DNA of 64,000 nucleotides, taken from Larsenimonas rhizosphaerae (lineage in GTDB: Bacteria > Pseudomonadota > Gammaproteobacteria > Pseudomonadales > Halomonadaceae). The stretch's first letter is position 1. The number at the start of each line of letters is the position of its first letter. This document shows positions 1 through 8,855 of this stretch, in pieces. The stretch spans positions 705,266 to 769,265 of the forward strand of contig NZ_JAMLJK010000001.1 of NCBI RefSeq assembly GCF_023700005.1. The letters run 5' to 3'. A model generated the notes under the pieces. That model ran no database searches and was not told where the DNA came from. It saw nothing but the letters and a program-made list of their open reading frames with translations. Both the position numbers and the translations under genes were made by a program.

Positions 1-1
1 C

Positions 2-370
2 CTGCGTGCAGAACTCGACGATGTGGAGCTTCAGTCCACGTCGGCGCTGATGGCTGACCGAACGGACAAGAGCATGGCAGCGCTGCAGTGGCGTGTCAGC
101 CTGGTCGTGATGATTCCGGTCCTGATCCTGATTGCCCTGCCACTGTCGAAAGTCAATCCGCGTCATGGCCGATTTGCCAAGCTGGTGCCGGCCATCATCC
201 TGCACATGAGCTATCTGAGCCTGTTACTGGCTGCCCAGAATGCGATAGGGGCTGGTCAGTTGCCGGCCTGGATCGGCATGTGGCCCATTCACCTGGTTTA
301 TTTTCTGATCGGATTATGGCTGTTCATGCGTGGCCGGCCAGGAGGGCGTCGTCGTGTTCAAGCAGCTTGA
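2..370 (+). CDS. lptF: LptF, LPS-export ABC transporter permease (C-terminal part only)
   Basis: This is the 3' end of a gene that begins before the window; about 122 codons remain in frame. The fragment has three hydrophobic segments (roughly residues 32-50, 63-80 and 92-108 of the fragment) joined by a short basic loop, as in the last membrane helices of the YjgP/YjgQ permeases. In the LptB2FG complex, LptF pairs with LptG in the inner membrane to extract LPS and pass it to LptC and LptA. Identity rests mainly on lptG following directly, the conserved lptF-lptG order. Because the N-terminus is missing, the family call is inferred from the C-terminal pattern and the neighbour. Confidence 0.85.
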   Translation: MRAELDDVELQSTSALMADRTDKSMAALQWRVSLVVMIPVLILIALPLSKVNPRHGRFAKLVPAIILHMSYLSLLLAAQNAIGAGQLPAWIGMWPIHLVYFLIGLWLFMRGRPGGRRRVQAA

Positions 371-1415
371 TCGCTATATTGCCCGGAATGTGCTGTCCGC
401 CATGCTGGTGGTGCAGTTGCTGATTCTGGGACTGGATTTCATTATCACCTACATCAATGACCTGAGTGATGTGGAAGGCGATTACGGTGCCTTTCAGGTA
501 TTGATTTACCTGTTGATTCGTCTGCCATACCGATTTTACGAGTACGCACCGGTCGGTGTGCTGCTGGGTGCATTGCTGGGGCTTGGTGCCATGGCGTCAA
601 GCAATGAGCTGACCATCATGCGAGCCGCCGGCTGGTCGTTGGTGCGTATTATCTGGGGTGTCATGAAACCGCTGGGCCTGGTGATACTCGTGACCATGGC
701 CACCGGTGAGCTGGTGGCACCACATACCGAGCAGTTTGCAGCATCATGGCGTGATCAGTTGCAACAGGGGCGTGGTCATGTGGTCACCGAAGACGGTGGC
801 TGGCAGCGTGAGGGGAACAGTTATTACAATTTCGGTTCCATCCAGGGTGACAGCACCCTCATCAACGTCAATCGCTATCGGTTCGACGGTAACCGGCTGG
901 TCGAGGCCACCCATGCCGACCGAGCAACCTACCACTCAGGCAGCTGGCAGCTTCAGGATGTAAGTCGTACCCGCTTTTCCGACAAGGGCACGGTGGTCAA
1001 CCATGAAGCACAGGCCGACTGGGATACCGAGCTGAAGCCTGCTCTGTTGAAGCTGATCATCAACAAGAAGGAAAGTCAGTCGATGGTGGACCTGTGGCGC
1101 TACGGCCGTTATTTGAACGACCAGGGACTGCAGGCCAGCACGACATGGCTTTATTTCTGGCAGAAGCTGCTGCAGCCGGCCATGCTCGCCGGACTGGTGC
1201 TGGTGGCAGCGTCCTTCATTTTCGGGCCACTTCGTACCGTGGCGGCGGGGACGCGGGTCTTTTACGGCATCATTACCGGGCTGGTCTTCAAGTACCTGCA
1301 GGACCTGCTGGCGCCGGCGTCTACCATCTTCGGCTTTTCACCCATCTGGGCGGTGCTGCTGCCTACGGCGCTGTGCTTCATCATTGGGCTGCTGATGCTG
1401 AGACGAACAGGGTAG
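354..1415 (+). CDS. lptG: LptG, LPS-export ABC transporter permease
   Basis: Inner-membrane permease of the LptB2FG complex that drives LPS from the inner membrane towards the outer membrane. The protein is 353 residues, normal for the family. It starts VFKQLDRYIARNV, matching the LDRYI N-terminal pattern of LptG, has an N-terminal helix pair, a large central periplasmic beta-jellyroll region (about residues 130-260) and a C-terminal group of helices. I chose the GTG at 354 because an AGGAGGG ribosome site lies just upstream and the product aligns with known LptG starts; another GTG at 330 would add eight residues. It overlaps the end of lptF by 17 bases, so the two are translated from one message. 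A terminator follows. Confidence 0.93.
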   Translation: MFKQLDRYIARNVLSAMLVVQLLILGLDFIITYINDLSDVEGDYGAFQVLIYLLIRLPYRFYEYAPVGVLLGALLGLGAMASSNELTIMRAAGWSLVRIIWGVMKPLGLVILVTMATGELVAPHTEQFAASWRDQLQQGRGHVVTEDGGWQREGNSYYNFGSIQGDSTLINVNRYRFDGNRLVEATHADRATYHSGSWQLQDVSRTRFSDKGTVVNHEAQADWDTELKPALLKLIINKKESQSMVDLWRYGRYLNDQGLQASTTWLYFWQKLLQPAMLAGLVLVAASFIFGPLRTVAAGTRVFYGIITGLVFKYLQDLLAPASTIFGFSPIWAVLLPTALCFIIGLLMLRRTG

Positions 1416-1436
1416 TACCGGGTGCAGGTGATGAAG

Positions 1437-1472
1437 GAGCACGAATTCGCGCGGCGAATCGTGCTCTTTTTT
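1437..1472 (+). terminator. Rho-independent terminator after lptG
   Basis: GAGCACGA pairs with TCGTGCTC through a longer imperfect stem (one bulged base) followed by TTTTTT. It sits 21 bases past the lptG stop and separates the lpt operon from the aldehyde dehydrogenase. Confidence 0.8.
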
Positions 1473-1592
1473 ATGCCAATACACCATACGACCAAACGCG
1501 TTTTGCACAAGGTGGCTGCTTGTTTCTAAAGTAAAAGGGGACGTTATATTTCGGGTAGACCGACCCGTTTACCCTGACCTTTGGAGAACAGC

Positions 1593-3113
1593 ATGAAATA
1601 CGCACACCCAGGCAACGCTGACGCCATGATCAGCTTTAAAAAGCGCTACGAGAACTTTATCGGTGGGGAGTGGGTAGCACCGGCATCCGGCCAGTATCTT
1701 GATAACGTGTCGCCGGTGACGGGCAAGGTCTTCTGTGAAGTGCCACGCTCGAACAGTGACGATATTGATCGCGCCGTGAAGGCCGGCGAACGTGCTGCCG
1801 AGGCCTGGGGCAAAACGGCGCCGGCTGAGCGTGGCAATATCCTGTTGCGTATAGCAGACCGGCTCGAGCAGAACCTTGAAATGCTGGCCGTGGCGGAAAC
1901 CTGGGATAATGGCAAGCCGATTCGTGAATGTCTGGCGGCTGATATTCCGCTGATGATCGACCACTACCGGTACTTTGCAGGCTGTATTCGTGCACAGGAA
2001 GGCGGCATCAGCGAAATTGACGAGCATACGGTGGCCTATCACTACCATGAACCCTTTGGTGTGGTGGGGCAGATCATTCCCTGGAATTTTCCGCTGCTGA
2101 TGGGGGCGTGGAAAATTGCGCCTGCGCTGGCTGCGGGTAACTGTGTGGTGCTGAAGCCTGCGGAGCAAACGCCGGCCTCGATCTGCGTCATGCTTGAGCT
2201 GATTCAGGACCTGCTGCCTGCCGGCGTGCTGAATGTGGTACATGGCCTGGGTGAAGAGGCTGGTGACGCACTGGCTTCGCACCCGGGTATTGCCAAGCTG
2301 GCGTTCACCGGTTCGACGCCGGTCGGCAGTATCATCATGAGCAAGGCTGCCGAGCGGATCGTGCCGGTTACCCTTGAGCTGGGGGGCAAGTCACCCAATG
2401 TCTATTTCTCCGACGTAATGGACCATGGTGAAGAGTTCATCAACAAGTGCGTGGAAGGACTGATGATGACGTTTCTCAATCAGGGGGAAGTATGTACCTG
2501 TCCTTCCAGGGCCCTGATTCAGGAAGACATCTACGACGCCCTGATGGAGCGTGCGCTGGAACGCGCCAGAACCCTCAAACAGGGGGACCCGCTGGATACG
2601 GACACGGAGCTGGGGGCTCAGGTCTCGAAGGAGCAGTTTGACCGCATCATGTCCTACATGAAGGTCGGCCAGGAAGACAAGGCCGAATTCCTGATTGGCG
2701 GCGACAAGACCACTCTGGAAGGTGATCTGGCCGGCGGCTTTTACGTACAGCCCACCATGATGAAGGGCAAAAACGACATGCGTGTCTTCCAGGAAGAGAT
2801 TTTCGGACCGGTCCTGTCGGTGACCACGTTCAAGGATGAGGCCGAGGCGCTGGCGATCGCCAACGACACCGAGTTCGGGCTTGGTGCCGGGGTCTGGACA
2901 ACCGATCTCAATCGAGCCTACCGCATGGGGCGCGCGATCAAGGCCGGTCGTGTCTGGACCAACTGCTACCATCAGTACCCGGCGCATGCTGCCTTTGGCG
3001 GCTACAAGAAATCCGGCATCGGACGTGAAACCCATAAGCAGATGCTTGAGCACTATCAGCAGGTCAAGTGTCAGTTGATCTCCTATGACCGTAGCCCTGC
3101 CGGTCTTTACTAG
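1593..3113 (+). CDS. NAD(P)-dependent aldehyde dehydrogenase, AldB/ExaC type
   Basis: Oxidises an aldehyde to the carboxylic acid in the cytoplasm with NAD(P)+. The 506-residue length fits the AldB/ExaC (acetaldehyde dehydrogenase) subgroup. Visible hallmarks are the N-terminal FIGGEW motif, the Rossmann-site FTGSTPVG, the general-base Glu262 in LELGGKSPN, and the catalytic Cys301 in the GEVCTC segment; the extra Cys303 is common in this subgroup. Start chosen at the ATG with TGGAG seven bases upstream; an in-frame TTG 12 bases earlier lacks a ribosome site. The gene stands alone between two terminators. The substrate cannot be read from sequence; acetaldehyde or another short aliphatic aldehyde is likely. 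Halophiles also carry related betaine-aldehyde dehydrogenases, but there are no bet genes here. Confidence 0.9.
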   Translation: MKYAHPGNADAMISFKKRYENFIGGEWVAPASGQYLDNVSPVTGKVFCEVPRSNSDDIDRAVKAGERAAEAWGKTAPAERGNILLRIADRLEQNLEMLAVAETWDNGKPIRECLAADIPLMIDHYRYFAGCIRAQEGGISEIDEHTVAYHYHEPFGVVGQIIPWNFPLLMGAWKIAPALAAGNCVVLKPAEQTPASICVMLELIQDLLPAGVLNVVHGLGEEAGDALASHPGIAKLAFTGSTPVGSIIMSKAAERIVPVTLELGGKSPNVYFSDVMDHGEEFINKCVEGLMMTFLNQGEVCTCPSRALIQEDIYDALMERALERARTLKQGDPLDTDTELGAQVSKEQFDRIMSYMKVGQEDKAEFLIGGDKTTLEGDLAGGFYVQPTMMKGKNDMRVFQEEIFGPVLSVTTFKDEAEALAIANDTEFGLGAGVWTTDLNRAYRMGRAIKAGRVWTNCYHQYPAHAAFGGYKKSGIGRETHKQMLEHYQQVKCQLISYDRSPAGLY

Positions 3114-3134
3114 TTCTTTCACATGTGGAATTTC

Positions 3135-3160
3135 AAGGGGAGCCCGGCTCCCCTTGTTCG
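3135..3160 (+). terminator. Hairpin terminator after the aldehyde dehydrogenase
   Basis: AAGGGGAGCC and GGCTCCCCTT form a perfect 10-base inverted repeat with almost no loop, 21 bases after the stop codon. The following T-run is weak (TTGTTCG), so termination may be partial. Confidence 0.6.
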
Positions 3161-3330
3161 CCTCTACAGGCCCTGTTTCACAGGAAGGTGGTTATCTGAA
3201 AGGGCCGGGCCACAGACATGGACCGGCCAGTGACCGGGCATTTTCGACAGTATCGGCATGCAGACGACCCGTCAGCAACACAGGCAGTTGAGCCATTTGA
3301 TCCGCCGAATAGTTTTTATCAATGGAAAAT

Positions 3331-3352
3331 AGGACTGAATCAGTCCTTTTTC
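3331..3352 (+). terminator. Short palindrome with T-run upstream of bfd
   Basis: AGGACTGA-A-TCAGTCCT followed by TTTTT. It lies 60 bases before bfd and 218 bases after the aldehyde dehydrogenase. It has the form of a rho-independent terminator insulating bfd. An operator role is the alternative, since the palindrome is close to where the bfd promoter must be. Confidence 0.45.
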
Positions 3353-3411
3353 TATTTGCAATCAGTTATGCGAATTATTTACATTTGGCTTTCCGGTTTT
3401 GGAGGAAGACC

Positions 3412-3612
3412 ATGTTCGTATGCCTGTGCAAGAATGTGAGTGACCGTCAGCTGAAACAGGCTGTCGAAGACGGGGCCGATAGCTGGCGGGCCGTACGGCT
3501 CAAGACTGAATGCGCGACGCAGTGCGGCAAGTGTGCCTGTACAGCCAAGGGTATTGTCGATGATGCACTTGCACAGAAATATGCGGATCTTGGGCTGGGG
3601 TATGCGGTGTAG
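3412..3612 (+). CDS. bfd: Bacterioferritin-associated ferredoxin
   Basis: Small [2Fe-2S] protein that binds bacterioferritin and passes electrons to its haem so that stored Fe(III) can be released as Fe(II). The 66-residue protein has the four cluster ligands at the family's standard positions, Cys4, Cys6, Cys38 and Cys41 (CLC near the start and CGKC later). The start at 3412 is fixed by GGAGGAA five bases upstream and by Met-Phe-Val-Cys aligning with known Bfd; an upstream in-frame ATG would add an unrelated 30-residue stretch. It is followed at 222 bases by bfr, its expected partner. Iron control is expected for the family, but I could not find a convincing Fur box. Confidence 0.95.
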   Translation: MFVCLCKNVSDRQLKQAVEDGADSWRAVRLKTECATQCGKCACTAKGIVDDALAQKYADLGLGYAV

Positions 3613-3834
3613 CCTGACGATCCGGCTGATGACGGTGTATTGCGAGCAGTGTTGACTGCGTCAATATGAAGCACTACGAATTGTTCGTATTTTCAGTTTT
3701 AAACCACGGTTAAAAAAGTTTAAAAAACGCTCGAATTTTGGTTCTGGATCTTTGATACTACCCTCATTGAACGGATGGACGGCCCTGTGGCCAGCCGTTA
3801 TATAACTAAAGCAGAACAGTGAGGAGATAGATTC

Positions 3835-4332
3835 ATGAAAAGCGATCCCAAGGTTATTGATCATCTGAACACCATCCTTGGCAACGAGCTTGTCGCCATT
3901 AACCAGTATTTTCTGCATGCCCGCATGTATCGCAACTGGGGTCTGCAAGGTCTGGCAAAATGGGAATATGAAGAATCCATCGAAGAAATGAAGCATGCCG
4001 ATCTGCTGATCGAACGCATTCTCTTTCTGGACGGCCTGCCCAACCTTCAGGATCTGGGCAAGCTGAGCATCGGTGAAGATACCGTGGAAATGCTCAAGTG
4101 CGATCTGGCTGCCGAATATACCGGTCACAAGGACCTGCTTGCGGCAATCAAGTATTGTGCATCTGTTGAAGACTGGGTCAGCCATGACCTGCTCAAGCAG
4201 ATTCTGGCTGATGAAGAAGAGCATATCGATATCATCGAGACCGAACTTGAACTGATCAAGAAGGTTGGCATCGAAAACTATCATGCCAAGCAGATGAATC
4301 CTGCCAACGACCGTGAAGAAGGCGGCAGCTAA
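3835..4332 (+). CDS. bfr: Bacterioferritin
   Basis: 24-mer haem-containing iron-storage protein that oxidises Fe(II) and mineralises it. At 165 residues it has the standard length, and every key residue is present: ferroxidase ligands Glu18, Glu51, His54, Glu94, Glu127 and His130, and haem-ligand Met52 inside EMKHAD. GAGGAG sits nine bases before the ATG. The gene follows bfd, the electron donor for iron release. Upstream there is an AT-rich stretch with a TATAAC-like -10 near 3801, which may be its own promoter. Both partners being complete suggests a working store-and-release pair. Confidence 0.97.
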   Translation: MKSDPKVIDHLNTILGNELVAINQYFLHARMYRNWGLQGLAKWEYEESIEEMKHADLLIERILFLDGLPNLQDLGKLSIGEDTVEMLKCDLAAEYTGHKDLLAAIKYCASVEDWVSHDLLKQILADEEEHIDIIETELELIKKVGIENYHAKQMNPANDREEGGS

Positions 4333-4350
4333 GCTGCTACTGCCGGTCGA

Positions 4351-4378
4351 AAAGCCGCCTTTGAAGGGCGGCTTTTTT
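4351..4378. terminator. Bidirectional terminator between bfr and the DUF1653 gene
   Basis: AAAGCCGCC, loop TTTGAAG, GGCGGCTTTTTT. A-run on the left and T-run on the right let it serve both the plus-strand bfr and the convergent minus-strand gene at 4407. Confidence 0.85.
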
Positions 4379-4406
4379 GTGTCCGGTCGACGGGGCTGAC
4401 ACGGCT

Positions 4407-4643
4407 TCAGCCATCAGTGAAGGCCTTGACGAGTTGGAAGCGGGGCAGGGGCTCACCCTGCACCTCCACCGTCTCGGTGAACATGCACAGCGGGCGCACC
4501 CACAATCCGTAGTCTCCATAAAGTGCTCGGTAGACCACCAGTTCCTCCTCGGTTTCGCTATGCCGGGACAGACCGATAACTTCGTATTGAGGGCCCTTGT
4601 AATGCTGGTAAATGCCGGGAACCGGCCGTATCGGTGAACTCAT
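4407..4643 (-). CDS. DUF1653 family protein
   Basis: A 78-residue protein containing the conserved PGIYQHYKGPQYEV opening and VYRALYGDYGLWVRP centre of the DUF1653 family (small beta-rich domain of unknown role). The start codon overlaps the stop of tcdA by four bases (ATGA), so the two are probably translationally coupled. No enzymatic residues are recognised. The family is widespread and sometimes fused to other domains; no function is claimed here. Confidence 0.85.
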   Translation of the reverse strand: MSSPIRPVPGIYQHYKGPQYEVIGLSRHSETEEELVVYRALYGDYGLWVRPLCMFTETVEVQGEPLPRFQLVKAFTDG

Positions 4644-5440
4644 GGGGTTATCTCCCTGTGGGCGGCATGAACCAGCATTTCCAGTGCTTGGGCAGCGGCG
4701 GTAAAGCCGAAGCTGCCGGTAACGAAGGTGGCGGCGCCAAATCCCGAGGCGCAGTCGAGGCGAGTGCTGTCTCCAAGACCGGCCTTGCTGGCGCAGATCT
4801 CTCCAGCGCCATCGGGGTAGCGCCGCTGTTCGTCGGAGTAAACGCAGCGCACGCCGAAACGGCGTTTGGGATTACGGCTGAAACCGTACTGACGTCGTAG
4901 TTGATAGCGCACCTTGGCCAGCAGGGGGTCGTGCTCGGTGCGCGTCAGATCCGCTACCTTGATGCGGGTGGGGTCAATCAGGCCGCCTGCGCCTCCGGTA
5001 ACCACCAGCGGCTGGCGGCGCCTCTGGCAGAAATTGATCAGCGCGCTTTTGGCATCGACGTTATCGATGGCATCGATGATAACGTCCGCCTCTTCGGGCA
5101 GTTTGTCATCCAGGTTGGCCGCAGTGACAAAGGCATGCTGGGTGATGACCTCGATACCCGGAAAAATGGCCCGGGCACGTTCTGCCATTACTTCTACCTT
5201 GGGCTTGCCCACCGTGCCATCCAGGGCATGCAGCTGTCGGTTGATGTTGGAGGTGCAGACATCGTCAAGGTCGATCAGCGTCAACCGTCCGATGCCGGAG
5301 CGGGCCAGTGCTTCGACGCTCCAGCTGCCCACCCCGCCAATGCCGATGATAACCACATGGGCCTGCCTGAACTGCTCAACGGCACGCTGACCGTAGAGGC
5401 GGCGAATGCCGCCAAAGCGAAAATCGTAATCGGTATCCAT
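4640..5440 (-). CDS. tcdA: tRNA threonylcarbamoyladenosine dehydratase
   Basis: E1-like ATP-dependent enzyme (TcdA/CsdL/YgdL) that cyclises t6A at position 37 of ANN-decoding tRNAs to ct6A. The 266-residue protein has the ThiF/MoeB fold signature IGIGGVGSWSVEAL (residues 32-45), the acidic LIDLDDVCTSNINRQ segment and the FGVRCVYSDE region typical of TcdA. The C-terminus is hydrophobic and may associate with the membrane, as reported for the family. TsaC, which makes the precursor t6A, is encoded at 17.4 kb. It forms a minus-strand unit with the DUF1653 gene and with truC upstream at a 12-base gap. Confidence 0.93.
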   Translation of the reverse strand: MDTDYDFRFGGIRRLYGQRAVEQFRQAHVVIIGIGGVGSWSVEALARSGIGRLTLIDLDDVCTSNINRQLHALDGTVGKPKVEVMAERARAIFPGIEVITQHAFVTAANLDDKLPEEADVIIDAIDNVDAKSALINFCQRRRQPLVVTGGAGGLIDPTRIKVADLTRTEHDPLLAKVRYQLRRQYGFSRNPKRRFGVRCVYSDEQRRYPDGAGEICASKAGLGDSTRLDCASGFGAATFVTGSFGFTAAAQALEMLVHAAHREITP

Positions 5441-5452
5441 GAAAAAGCGACA

Positions 5453-6226
5453 TCAATCCTGAAATGATAGCGGTTCGAAAGAAGGCGAGCATTCTCGCAC
5501 ATCATGGCGACCGGTGTGGGATGACCAGCCAAAGCGGGTCATCAGCGCGGCCATGTCCTCTGCCACGGGAGCCTGAATGCTCAGCCGAACCGGCCTGACA
5601 GGGTGGTCAAAGGCCAGGTGCGTGGCGGCCAGCAGCAGTCGTCCGGCTCCGAGGTGGTCTTTGAAATAGCGGTTATGAACCCCCTTGCCGTGCTTGGCAT
5701 CGCCAATGATGGGGTAGCCTGCATGGCTTAGATGGCGGCGAATCTGGTGGCGTCGCCCCGTGTGCGGGCAGGCTTGCATCAGGCTGTAGCGTGTGGTGTT
5801 GAATCGCTCGATTTTGACCGGCCATTCCACTTCAGCCAGCCGACGCACTGTGGTGACTGCCTCCAGTGCCGGCAGGTCTGCCTTGGGTCGCCTGCCATCC
5901 TCCTCCTTCAGAGGGCGCTCGATGCGGGAATACACCGGGCCGAAGCCGCGGACCACGGCCAGGTAGCGCTTGTCGACGGTGCGCTGCTCGAATTGCGTTG
6001 CCAGATGGCGTGCGATTCCGGAAGACAGCGCAAATACCATGACGCCAGAGGTGGGGCGATCAAGACGATGAACGGGATAGACCCAGTATCCCAGCTGGTC
6101 TCGCAGGGTCTGAAGCACTACCTCGGTGACGTGGGGATCAAGCGCGCTGCGATGGACAAACGCGCCGGAAGGCTTGTGTATGACGACCAGGTGATCGTCC
6201 TGGTAAAGGACCGGCAGGGATATCAT
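5453..6226 (-). CDS. truC: tRNA pseudouridine(65) synthase
   Basis: RluA-superfamily pseudouridine synthase resembling E. coli TruC, which modifies U65 in some tRNAs. The core is LYQDDHLVVIHKPSG, then the catalytic-Asp motif HRLDRPTSG, the FEQRTVDKRYLAVVRG segment and TGRRHQIRRHL. I placed the start at the ATG at 6226, where the homologous N-terminus begins; the frame stays open upstream to about 6373 but that stretch is low in similarity and would overlap the divergent sirtuin gene. No clear ribosome site is visible, so the start is uncertain. It runs with tcdA in a tRNA-modification unit. Confidence 0.88.
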   Translation of the reverse strand: MISLPVLYQDDHLVVIHKPSGAFVHRSALDPHVTEVVLQTLRDQLGYWVYPVHRLDRPTSGVMVFALSSGIARHLATQFEQRTVDKRYLAVVRGFGPVYSRIERPLKEEDGRRPKADLPALEAVTTVRRLAEVEWPVKIERFNTTRYSLMQACPHTGRRHQIRRHLSHAGYPIIGDAKHGKGVHNRYFKDHLGAGRLLLAATHLAFDHPVRPVRLSIQAPVAEDMAALMTRFGWSSHTGRHDVRECSPSFEPLSFQD

Positions 6227-6375
6227 GGGCAACAGGGTCCAGGGGCACAGTGGCGGGCAGCAGGTATTGACCGGCATTTTACCTTGTCCGGGTTTAATGG
6301 CACTCTTTATGCACCTTACATTACGCCGATGAGAAGATCGCGCGAGTCTACGCCATGCCAGAGGGTCCGCCAATC

Positions 6376-7098
6376 ATGCCCCATGTTGTTGTGCTTACCG
6401 GTGCCGGTATCAGTGCCGAAAGTGGCATCAGTACGTTTCGTGACAATAACGGGCTCTGGGCGTCACATCGCCTTGAAGACGTGGCTACCCCCGAAGCCTG
6501 GGAACGCGATCCTGAAGGGGTGCTGGCCTTTTACAACGAACGTCGCCGCGAGGTCCGCAGGGCGCAACCCAATGCGGCGCATGAGGCGCTGGCCCGCCTT
6601 GAGCGGCATAACTGCCGCGTCAGTATCGTGACTCAGAACATTGATGACCTTCATGAGCGTGCCGGTTCACGGGATGTGTTGCACCTGCATGGTGACATCG
6701 GCAAGGCCCGTTCTTCAGTGGACCCTCGCCTGCTGTACCGGTTGCGGGGGGAGGAGACCATCGAAATCGGCCATATGTGCGATCACAATTACCAGCTGCG
6801 GCCGCACGTTGTCTGGTTCGGTGAGCAGGTTCTGCTTTATGATACGGCCTGCCATATCATGGCCGATGCGGATTGGGTGCTGGTCATTGGTACATCGCTG
6901 TCGGTCATGCCGGCGGCGGCGCTTCTGGATGAGGCTCCTGCCCATGTAACACGCATGGTGATTGACCCTGATGCCGTCGCGCTTGCCCGGGGAACGGATG
7001 CGATACCGATGGCCGGCAAGGCCTCGGAGATCGTGCCGGAGCTGGTCGAGCATTTCATCGCGCACCGTGTTTTCGAGCAGCCCGCCCGCGGTCAGTAG
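6376..7098 (+). CDS. cobB: Class III sirtuin, NAD-dependent protein deacylase (CobB-like)
   Basis: Removes acyl groups from lysines using NAD+. Conserved parts are LTGAGISAESGISTFR (NAD site), TQNIDDLHERAG, catalytic His105 in LHLHGD, RPHVVWFGE and IGTSLSVMPA. The class III pair Tyr53 and Arg56 in FYNERRR indicates a preference for succinyl or malonyl groups, as in CobB and SIRT5. The small zinc lobe is odd: between residues 106 and 142 only one Cys (Cys135) remains instead of two CxxC pairs, so zinc binding is probably lost. The start at 6376 aligns with short-form CobB and has AGAGGG ten bases upstream; the ATG at 6355 would add seven residues. Confidence 0.88.
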   Translation: MPHVVVLTGAGISAESGISTFRDNNGLWASHRLEDVATPEAWERDPEGVLAFYNERRREVRRAQPNAAHEALARLERHNCRVSIVTQNIDDLHERAGSRDVLHLHGDIGKARSSVDPRLLYRLRGEETIEIGHMCDHNYQLRPHVVWFGEQVLLYDTACHIMADADWVLVIGTSLSVMPAAALLDEAPAHVTRMVIDPDAVALARGTDAIPMAGKASEIVPELVEHFIAHRVFEQPARGQ

Positions 7099-7161
7099 TG
7101 TGTCCTGTGGCGTCGGATCAGTGACGCCTTTCCCTGTTTGCTTCTGTTGCCGGAAAACCTC

Positions 7162-8085
7162 ATGTTTGAAGCCCTGAACCGCCTGTTCCCCGTGTGGGCC
7201 ATTCTGCTCGCCGTTATCGCTGCCTTTTTTCCTGCCCTGTTCGTGTCCGCCAAACCGGCGATTCAGCCACTGCTGGCGCTGATCATGTTCGTGATGGGGC
7301 TGACGCTTTCAAAGGATGACTTTGCCAGGGTGCTTAAATCACCGCTACCGATCGGCATCGGACTGTGTCTGCAGTTCACCCTGATGCCGCTGGCAGCCTG
7401 GGGCATTTCTCATGTGCTGGGGCTGTCACCGGCACTGACCATCGGCATGGTGCTGGTAGGTGCTACTTCCGGTGGAACGGCTTCCAATGTCATGACCTGG
7501 CTTGCCGGAGGCAATGTGGCCCTGTCGGTCAGCATGACCATGGTGTCGACGCTGCTGTCGATCGGCATGACGCCGCTGCTGGTCTGGGCTTATATGGGGG
7601 AAAGCATTGCCGTGCCAGTGGTATCGATGCTGTTGTCGATCGGCAAGCTGGTCATCCTGCCGATCGTGGCCGGTCTGGTGGTGCATCATATCGCCGCGCG
7701 ACATATCAGACGTGCGGAGCCAGCGCTCGCCACGATTGCCATGATTGCCATTGTGGCCATCATCGCCATTGTCGTGGCGCTGAATGCCGGCCGACTTCTT
7801 TCGCTGGGCCCGCTGGTGGCGCTGGCGGTGGTCCTGCACAACCTTACCGGTCTGCTGGGCGGGTATGGTGCGGCGCGTTTGATGAAGCAGGATGAGCGAA
7901 CGTGTCGTACGATTGCCATCGAGGTCGGAATGCAGAATTCGGGGCTGGCCGTAGCGCTGGCCAGCCAGTTCTTTTCGGCGGGAGCAGCCCTGCCCGGAGC
8001 ACTGTTTTCGGTGTGGCACAATATTTCAGGCTCGTTGCTGGCGGGCTACTGGAAACGCCGTGCCGTGCCGGGGGGCGAGCGATGA
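7162..8085 (+). CDS. Bile acid:sodium symporter family transporter (BASS)
   Basis: A 307-residue polytopic inner-membrane protein with about nine or ten hydrophobic helices. It has the BASS signatures: the FVMGLTLS stretch after helix 2, GATSGGTASNVMTWLAGGN, and EVGMQNSGLAVALA near the C-terminus, where discontinuous helices bind sodium in characterised relatives. In bacteria such carriers move organic anions (for example pantoate or pyruvate) with Na+; the substrate cannot be inferred here. Its stop overlaps the start of the DTW-domain gene by four bases (ATGA), which places it in a three-gene unit ending with a LysE-type exporter. Confidence 0.88.
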   Translation: MFEALNRLFPVWAILLAVIAAFFPALFVSAKPAIQPLLALIMFVMGLTLSKDDFARVLKSPLPIGIGLCLQFTLMPLAAWGISHVLGLSPALTIGMVLVGATSGGTASNVMTWLAGGNVALSVSMTMVSTLLSIGMTPLLVWAYMGESIAVPVVSMLLSIGKLVILPIVAGLVVHHIAARHIRRAEPALATIAMIAIVAIIAIVVALNAGRLLSLGPLVALAVVLHNLTGLLGGYGAARLMKQDERTCRTIAIEVGMQNSGLAVALASQFFSAGAALPGALFSVWHNISGSLLAGYWKRRAVPGGER

Positions 8086-8855
8086 GTGATGGTTCGCCTG
8101 TCGATGGTTCTGCGTCCCTTGAACCGGATATGCCCGGTGCGGGCGTGTTCAAGGCCAGAGGCAGCTTTGTGGTTCGGTGTGAGGGCTGTCGACTGCCGTC
8201 GCTCAACTGCCTTTGCCCGTTTCGGGTACTGACCCACAGTCGAGCGCGCTTTGTGGTGCTGATGCATCGGCTTGAGCATCTCAAACCCACCAATACCGGA
8301 CGCCTGATTCAGGACTGCCTGCCGGACACTCAGGTTTTCACCTGGTCGCGTACCGAGCATGACCCGGACCTGATGGCCCTGCTGGAAGACCCGGCCATGG
8401 CACCCATGATCATCTTTCCCGATGATCAGCCGGATTATGCCGACCGCGTGATTGATGATACCGCCATTGATGCTGCCTTCGACGGCGGTAAAACACCCCT
8501 GTTCATTCTGCTGGATGGTACCTGGCGTCAGGCGCGGCGCATGTTTCGTCGAAGTACCTACCTCAGCGGCCTTCCTGTATTACCACTCAATACGGCGCGG
8601 CTGACACGCTATCGGCTTAGAAAGGCCGCTTCGAGCGCTCATCTGTGTACGGTGGAGGTGGCCATCGAATTACTGAAAAAAAGCGGTGATACGGTGGCTT
8701 CGGTGCGTCTGGATGACTATTTCGATGTTTTCAACGACAGTTACGCCGCGAGCCGACGTTACGAATTGATCGAGCGACCTACGCCGGCCATGCGCCGTTT
8801 GACGGCATTGCAGGAGTGCTGCACTAACGCCGACAACAGGGAGAACGGATGCTGA
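8082..8855 (+). CDS. DTW-domain protein, probable tRNA-uridine aminocarboxypropyltransferase
   Basis: Member of the DTW family (TapT/YfiP, DTWD2), which transfers the 3-amino-3-carboxypropyl group of SAM to tRNA uridines (acp3U). The 257-residue protein has the N-terminal zinc-type cysteines CEGC and CLC (about residues 33-46), the LMHRLEHLKPTNTGRL block, and the signature LDGTWRQARRM, a DGTW form of the DTW motif. ATGA overlap with the transporter and a seven-base overlap with the following exporter show co-translation. TapT targets U47 in E. coli; there are two plausible family roles (TapT or TuaA-like) and I cannot separate them from sequence alone. Confidence 0.85.
   Translation: MSDGSPVDGSASLEPDMPGAGVFKARGSFVVRCEGCRLPSLNCLCPFRVLTHSRARFVVLMHRLEHLKPTNTGRLIQDCLPDTQVFTWSRTEHDPDLMALLEDPAMAPMIIFPDDQPDYADRVIDDTAIDAAFDGGKTPLFILLDGTWRQARRMFRRSTYLSGLPVLPLNTARLTRYRLRKAASSAHLCTVEVAIELLKKSGDTVASVRLDDYFDVFNDSYAASRRYELIERPTPAMRRLTALQECCTNADNRENGC

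Noticed and set aside
1569..2282. Long antisense open frame over the aldehyde dehydrogenase
   Set aside because: The sense protein has all catalytic motifs; the antisense product is Arg/His-rich without similarity.
3355..3400. Fur box upstream of bfd
   Set aside because: The best window matches only about 9 of 19 consensus bases, no better than expected in AT-rich DNA.
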